From Adiantum capillus-veneris (lineage: Eukaryota > Streptophyta > Polypodiopsida > Polypodiales > Pteridaceae): a stretch of 64,000 nt of DNA. Of this stretch, positions 59,399 through 64,000 are shown piece by piece (the first letter of the stretch is position 1; each line of letters begins with the position of its first letter). The stretch lies in contig CM043961.1 of the NCBI GenBank assembly GCA_014529385.2, positions 12,074,478 to 12,138,477 of the forward strand. Reading direction: 5' to 3'. Made by a program: the position numbers and the translations under genes. The notes under the pieces were generated by a model, which saw nothing but the letters and a program-made list of their open reading frames with translations, was not told where the DNA came from and searched no databases.

Positions 59399-60215
59399 AG
59401 GTAACATAGTAGCATATACACACATACATAGGTAAATATGCATACAATCATACTCATATAGTATCATTAATCAACGCATGACATAGATGTTAACAGTGTT
59501 AAAACATAGTAATGATCATTATCCTAAATCTAATGCCAATCGTATAAATATCATTTGGAAGTTTATGCAATATCAGAGTTGCAAAATCTTGGGTAATAAG
59601 CGTATACAAGAGTGATAACAAGTACACAAATGATGTCGACAAGTACTATTCAGGTACCGTGTTACATATGTTTTGAGTACTTACATAAGTTTTCTATAGT
59701 TTTTGATCAATACTTAAATCGATAGAATCAAAAAATAGGTTCTTTTTGTATTAAGTGCTAGCTCCGGAAAAGATTTAAACTCCAAGAAAGGAAAAACCAT
59801 AAGATCTTTGATAATTAGTAAGCATGAATATAGGTGTTGGTAAAGATATGGCTCCTTGGTTATGACAACCTCCTGTGAGGGTAAAAATTCAATGATTACT
59901 TCTGGAGTTTTTTTTGGAAGAAAGAGTGATGTTACAAAGGAAATGCTGTCGAAATTTCCATAATTTCAAAAACATATCTATAATGTAGAGAAAATATCAC
60001 AAGTAAGCAACACTTTGTTGATTCTCAAGATGATAATAGGCACTTGGGTGTATATACCATAGTATGTAACATTTGGTGGACTCATAAAAGATATATTGGT
60101 ATACTCACAAGTGCTTATAAAATAGGGCAAAAGGTAGGGCTCTTACATAGGATATTAACCAAATGTTTCTAAATCTTTCTGATAAACAGGGTTACAGATA
60201 GACAGCTCGAATGAG
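59399..60215. repeat. Third copy of the 1.2-kb repeat family (truncated)
   Basis: From GTAACATAGTAGCATATAC to GATAGACAGCTCGAATGAGCATCACC it matches 45926-46724 at roughly 95 percent by eye, including the TTGGTAAAGATATGGCTCC block at 59837. It ends before the ATATATTTAG site where element 2 inserted in the other copy. It lies 13 kb from the first two copies, so the family is dispersed as well as tandem. Confidence 0.85.
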
Positions 60216-60700
60216 CATCACCCCCTCCCCCCCCCCACCACCACCATTGTCTTAAACACACACTCATTAGAATAGATAGGTGTATAAAACTCTCATACCT
60301 CTTGCATATTTGTAGTCGGTGTTTGCTTCCTTGCCCTCACTTTGTTAGCTTGCTTGAGTTCTTGGTTGCCCTCACTTTGATTGCTTGTTGTGAGCGTGTG
60401 ATTAGCTTGTAGGTGTTTGCTTGTTTGCTTTTAATTTAGTGTGCGACTAAGAAAAGTGTAAAAGGATAGAGAGGAAAAGAGACAGAGAAAGAGATGTTAG
60501 TGTAGTTTTAATAGTTAATGTTAAGTTAGTGTTCTATAGATTGAGGAAAGAAATGAAAGTTTTTTCTTTTGTATGTTTAATGTTAAGTTAATGTTGAATT
60601 AGAGTAGAAAATGACCTATTTAAAAGATGTATAATTTTTTTTAAATGAAAAAAATTGAAAGAAGGGCCAAAAAAGCTAAACATTAAACAAAAGACCTTAA
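60216..60700. other. No gene; poly-C tract and AT-rich DNA
   Basis: A C-rich run (60220-60245, CCCCCTCCCCCCCCCC then CCACCACCACC) follows the repeat end. The rest is T- and A-rich with no coding signal. Confidence 0.6.
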
Positions 60701-60714
60701 AAAAATAACTTTAA

Positions 60715-61092
<378 letters not shown>

Positions 61093-61740
61093 TGGAGGAA
61101 TCCCAATCCTCGAGCGAGTACTTCCGAGCGAACAAGTAACCGAGCGAGTACATAAAATAAAAGAGCCAAGATCAAGACCTCAATAATTACTCTATAGAGG
61201 ATACTGTAGCAAAGTAAATGCAAAACCAAACATAACCCTCCACAACGCCCATGGGGTTCAGCCTGGATACGATGTATTTTTTGTAACCCCAAAAACATGG
61301 TGCGACAACCCCGTGCTTAATATCATATAAGCCATCATTAATAAATCGCATACATCTGCTTGTTTGATTATGTAGAATCCCAAAACATGTCATGTTACAT
61401 TGACTTTGCAAACCCATTTCTGCCATCGACTTTGTAAACCCATTTTTGCCATCGATGAATGAGTGAGACTCACCAAACTTCTAGCATCCAAGGCAACAAA
61501 TGACTGCTTTAATAATCTCTAGGCAAGGACTTGCATACCATGGGCATTGCTCGTCTTTGTTCCTTTAAGGTAGAAATTACAGTTAACACTCGGAAGCATG
61601 GCCATTGCCATGTCTTTCGCAGAAGATTCATATAAATAAGCTTGTGGCCATGCTCTGGTCCATAAATGGTTATGTTCGTAATCATTCTTGACTGTAGGCT
61701 CGCCCAAGATGGGTTGTTGGGGTTCTAAATTGTCTGAAAC
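61093..61740 (-). pseudogene. Unrecognised coding-like remnant
   Basis: On the minus strand EPTVKNDYEHNHLWTRAWPQAYLYESSAKDMAMAMLPSVNCNFYLKG and later HNQTSRCMRFINDGLYDIKHGVVAPCFWGYKKYIVSRLNPMGVVEGYVWFCIYFATVS look like protein but are separated by stops. A 27-bp tandem duplication (AAACCCATTT(C/T)TGCCATCGA, 61405-61462) lies between them. No family recognised. Confidence 0.3.
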
Positions 61741-62160
61741 ACTAAAATGATTTATTGATCCTAAATTTTGAAGACACTAAAATATATAAAAATATAAACC
61801 AATTTCTAAAATATGAGATTCTTAATTTTGAAGACGCTAAAATATGTTATTTAAAAAATAAATAAATTATGTCCAATCCATCAACACAATTTTGATTGAA
61901 ATTACTTTGACCCAATCATATGTGTCAATGAATTTGGTCCGTGTAAAAGGAAAAGAGTACCTTGAGAGTGGGTAAGATTTGTGAGAGAGCTTCGGTTTGC
62001 ACAGGACATAAGATGATTCATTTATAGTTAATGCTCAAAACAACCTAGGTTAAGTGTGATCCCACCTAAAATTTTGAGATTTACCTCTAAATTTTAGATT
62101 TGAGGGTAAGAAAACCTACAAATTTTGGAGAAATATAGTGTAATTTAGTGTGAAAACCTT
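61741..62160. other. No gene seen
   Basis: AT-rich DNA with a diverged direct repeat of TTTTGAAGACACTAAAATAT (61770 and 61831). Confidence 0.5.
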
Positions 62161-62463
62161 CAAATTTAGTCATAGTAGGGGCACATGCTGCAAGAAATTG
62201 AAAAAACCATGAGCACCAACTTGGGCCACGACCTGCCCTCTAGAACAAAAAAAACAGGCCATAGGAAGCTACTGCTGCTAAGCTGCTCATAGAACATAAT
62301 AAGGGCTCTAACAAGAGTGAGAGTGCGCCTTGAGGTGGGGTCGATAAGATCCACAAGGGGGTGCACCAACAACATCCCCCTAGTAGTTTTTTTACTGTGA
62401 ATGAGGTGCAATCCTTTGGGGCTCAAGCATGCTAGTACTCGATGCTTGTGGCGGCCACTCAAC
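62160..62463 (-). other. Possible continuation of the decayed frame, unrecognised
   Basis: A 98-codon minus-strand frame is open at 62166-62462 directly downstream of the previous entry but shows no recognisable protein features. Confidence 0.2.
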
Positions 62464-62920
62464 CTACCTGCTGGTCCCCACCTTGTCCGCCAACTTTGTC
62501 AACACCTCCTCCAGCAAGGTCAGCCACCCTCCACCCCCATCTCCCAGGTCCTCTCCGAATGCCACCATGTGCTCTAACGCAATCCTCACGAACATATCCT
62601 CTTCATCCAAACATCTCATCAAAAAATCTAGCCGTACCTTGTTAGCGAACATATACCTAATCAGCTCCCTATGATTCCTAGCCACCCTCTTCGCCTACAC
62701 ATTCCACCAAAACTCAGCACACCTGAACTCATCATCCACCGCAGGCGTGCTGAACGCAAAGCACAAAAGCTCCAACTCATTGTGGAAGACCTGTATCATT
62801 CCATATAATCTGATAATCCAATTCTTAAGCACTTTGTCAAAGTACCTCACAATTCTTTTCTCAGAAGTGCTACTAAGAGTTAGAAAGGCTACAATGGAGT
62901 AGGCAAGCTGGAAGAGCTGT
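62464..62920 (-). pseudogene. Unrecognised helical protein, one internal stop
   Basis: A single minus-strand frame of about 152 codons reads LFQLAYSIVAFLTLSSTSEKRIVRYFDKVLKNWIIRLYGMIQVFHNELELLCFAFSTPAVDDEFRCAEFWWNV, then one TAG, then AKRVARNHRELIRYMFANKVRLDFLMRCLDEEDMFVRIALEHMVAFGEDLGDGGGGWLTLLEEVLTKLADKVGTSR and a stop. TAG replaces what is probably Trp (WNV-W-AKR, TGG to TAG). The GC content is higher than in surrounding repeats, suggesting a decayed copy of a host gene. Family not recognised. Confidence 0.4.
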
Positions 62921-62984
62921 CACCTCCTCGGTCCAAGCTATCCACCATACCCGGCCCCTTGCAACCCACTATGCGACATGGTTG

Positions 62985-63770
62985 TTGGCACCACCACAGC
63001 ATGCCTTGGCATAAAATAGCAAGTTGCATACCAAGCTTGTGAATGGCATGCTCTCAGTACTACAGCCAAGCCTGATCGTGCTTCTGTAATTGCAACATTT
63101 GCTAACAAAAGAGATTTTGCAAACCTCACTGCTGAGAGTACCATACCTCCAGGAACTGCACGTGCCACAAACCCTGAAGAATATGTTGTTGCAAAATTTT
63201 GTACAAGAATTAGATGGTGCCGCTCACCCCCCAGCTGCAAATGCAGAAGCTGCTATAACTCTTCCTACTGCGACCATTGATGCATCCCCTACACAGCTGA
63301 AGAGTGCTACCATCATTGTAGTTGTTGACTGACGGCACCCCTACGGCCAAGATAACTCTCAGGCTTGCTGCCGTTGCAGTGGTTATTGTACCACCTGCAC
63401 ACGAGCCTGTTGTAGCGGGAGCTGCCGCCATCCCTCTAGGATTAAAAGCTCCTACAGTCAAGAAGGCTACCCTTGCTGCCGCAGTTGCTACTAATGTAGC
63501 CATCATAGCAACCAAAGCTGACATTGCAAAGCCCACAGCCTGAAGACATTGGTGTAGACCTCAAAACAACCAAAACTGGTGCCTCAAAACAACCAAAACA
63601 TTGGTGTAGACCTCAAAACAACCAAAACTGGTGCCGCTATCCCTACAGAAGAAGATGTTGCAGCCAAAGACGTTGCTAGAATCAATGCTAGGGCCCCGCT
63701 CACAGAAGCTGAAAGAGAGAAGTAGAGCAGAAGGGTGGAGAACTCGCCAAAGCTGCCAAGTACACACAAA
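62985..63770 (+). pseudogene. Ala/Val/Thr-rich remnant, LEA/SMP-like composition
   Basis: The plus strand reads, in changing frames, HALSTTAKPDRASVIATFANKRDFANLTAESTIPPGTARATNPEEY, then ELDGAAHPPAANAEAAITLPTATIDASP, then ITLRLAAVAVVIVPPAHEPVVAGAAAIPLGLKAPTVKKATLAAAVATNVAIIATKADIAKPTA, then EDVAAKDVARINARAPLTEAERE. The Ala-rich, low-hydrophobicity style with PPG recalls seed-maturation (SMP) LEA proteins, but I cannot assign it. An exact duplication of about 50 bp (ACATTGGTGTAGACCTCAAA, at 63546 and 63598) interrupts it. Confidence 0.25.
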
Positions 63771-64000
63771 GAATGAGAGAATTAATTAGAGCTTGAGAGT
63801 GGAGCATCTGGGTGCAGTGGGCTGGAAGGGGCTGATCACACCATAAGAGAGTTGATGTCGACGAGGTTGTAAAAGAGGCGGAGGGAGGAAACCATATCAT
63901 GGATGGAACCGAGGACGGTGCTCGGTGCAGGGAAAGGTGAGTAGAACTTTATCTTCTTCACAAACGAGAAGGCCTCAGTAAAGGTCTCTGACAGATAAGG
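63771..64000. other. Window end, no gene seen
   Basis: Minor open frames only. Confidence 0.3.

Overview
This window is nuclear DNA from a land plant with a large, transposon-rich genome. The signs are AT-rich intergenic DNA, GT-AG introns, and degenerate copia, gypsy, LINE, Penelope-like and CACTA (En/Spm) elements, with long GA, CA and TA microsatellites. A seed-free vascular plant (fern or lycophyte) or a gymnosperm fits best, but this is inference. I see no rRNA, tRNA or CRISPR, and no confidently intact host gene. Plant CACTA, copia, gypsy and LINE families explain most of the coding signal from 20 kb onward.

Region 1 (1-19.95 kb) is the unusual part. Two genes face away from each other across about 11 kb dominated by an interspersed minisatellite with core GGTCCACCACTTGTCCAA. 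The left gene (minus, 5248 to 2585) encodes a ParB/sulfiredoxin-like DGQH domain. Its C-terminal half reads like a DNA amino-methyltransferase that has lost the DPPY catalytic motif; it carries two frame changes. The right gene (plus, 16662-19889) is an uninterrupted 1075-residue DUF7869-type putative transposase. Both ATGs lie 1-5 nt after a candidate 3' splice site, and both genes are bordered by the same repeat. My leading hypothesis is a large, little-described mobile element in which a transposase, a ParB/methyltransferase-like accessory protein and an iterated repeat belong together. Its left end may lie outside the window; its right end would be near 19.9-20.0 kb.

Region 2 (20-30 kb) is a retrotransposon graveyard. 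It holds an inverted copia gag/leader with a tRNA-Met-type primer site and part of an LTR, a second copia pol with an apparently complete 735-bp 3' LTR, a third copia pol on the minus strand, an acidic low-complexity remnant, and a gypsy pol plus gag remnant.

Region 3 (30-53 kb) has three CACTA-like elements and one LINE. The first (plus, about 30.1-35.6 kb) is badly decayed and contains a TTATGG-type satellite. Elements 1 (39.76-42.47 kb) and 2 (46.91-52.98 kb) are related, both minus, each with one recognisable end and subterminal GCGTCGCTAT/TAGCGACG clusters. Element 1 has an internal deletion joining tnpD to tnpA. Element 2 contains a near-perfect hairpin and is inserted in a 1.2-kb tandem repeat monomer.

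Region 4 (53-58.2 kb) is a Penelope-like reverse transcriptase without a visible GIY-YIG endonuclease. It is interrupted by a clean 1,320-bp inverted-repeat element flanked by TTAA. Region 5 (58-64 kb) holds another copy of the 45-46 kb repeat, microsatellites and unrecognised decayed coding stretches.

Coordinates of decayed elements are approximate. Family assignments rest on motifs read by eye; no database search was run.
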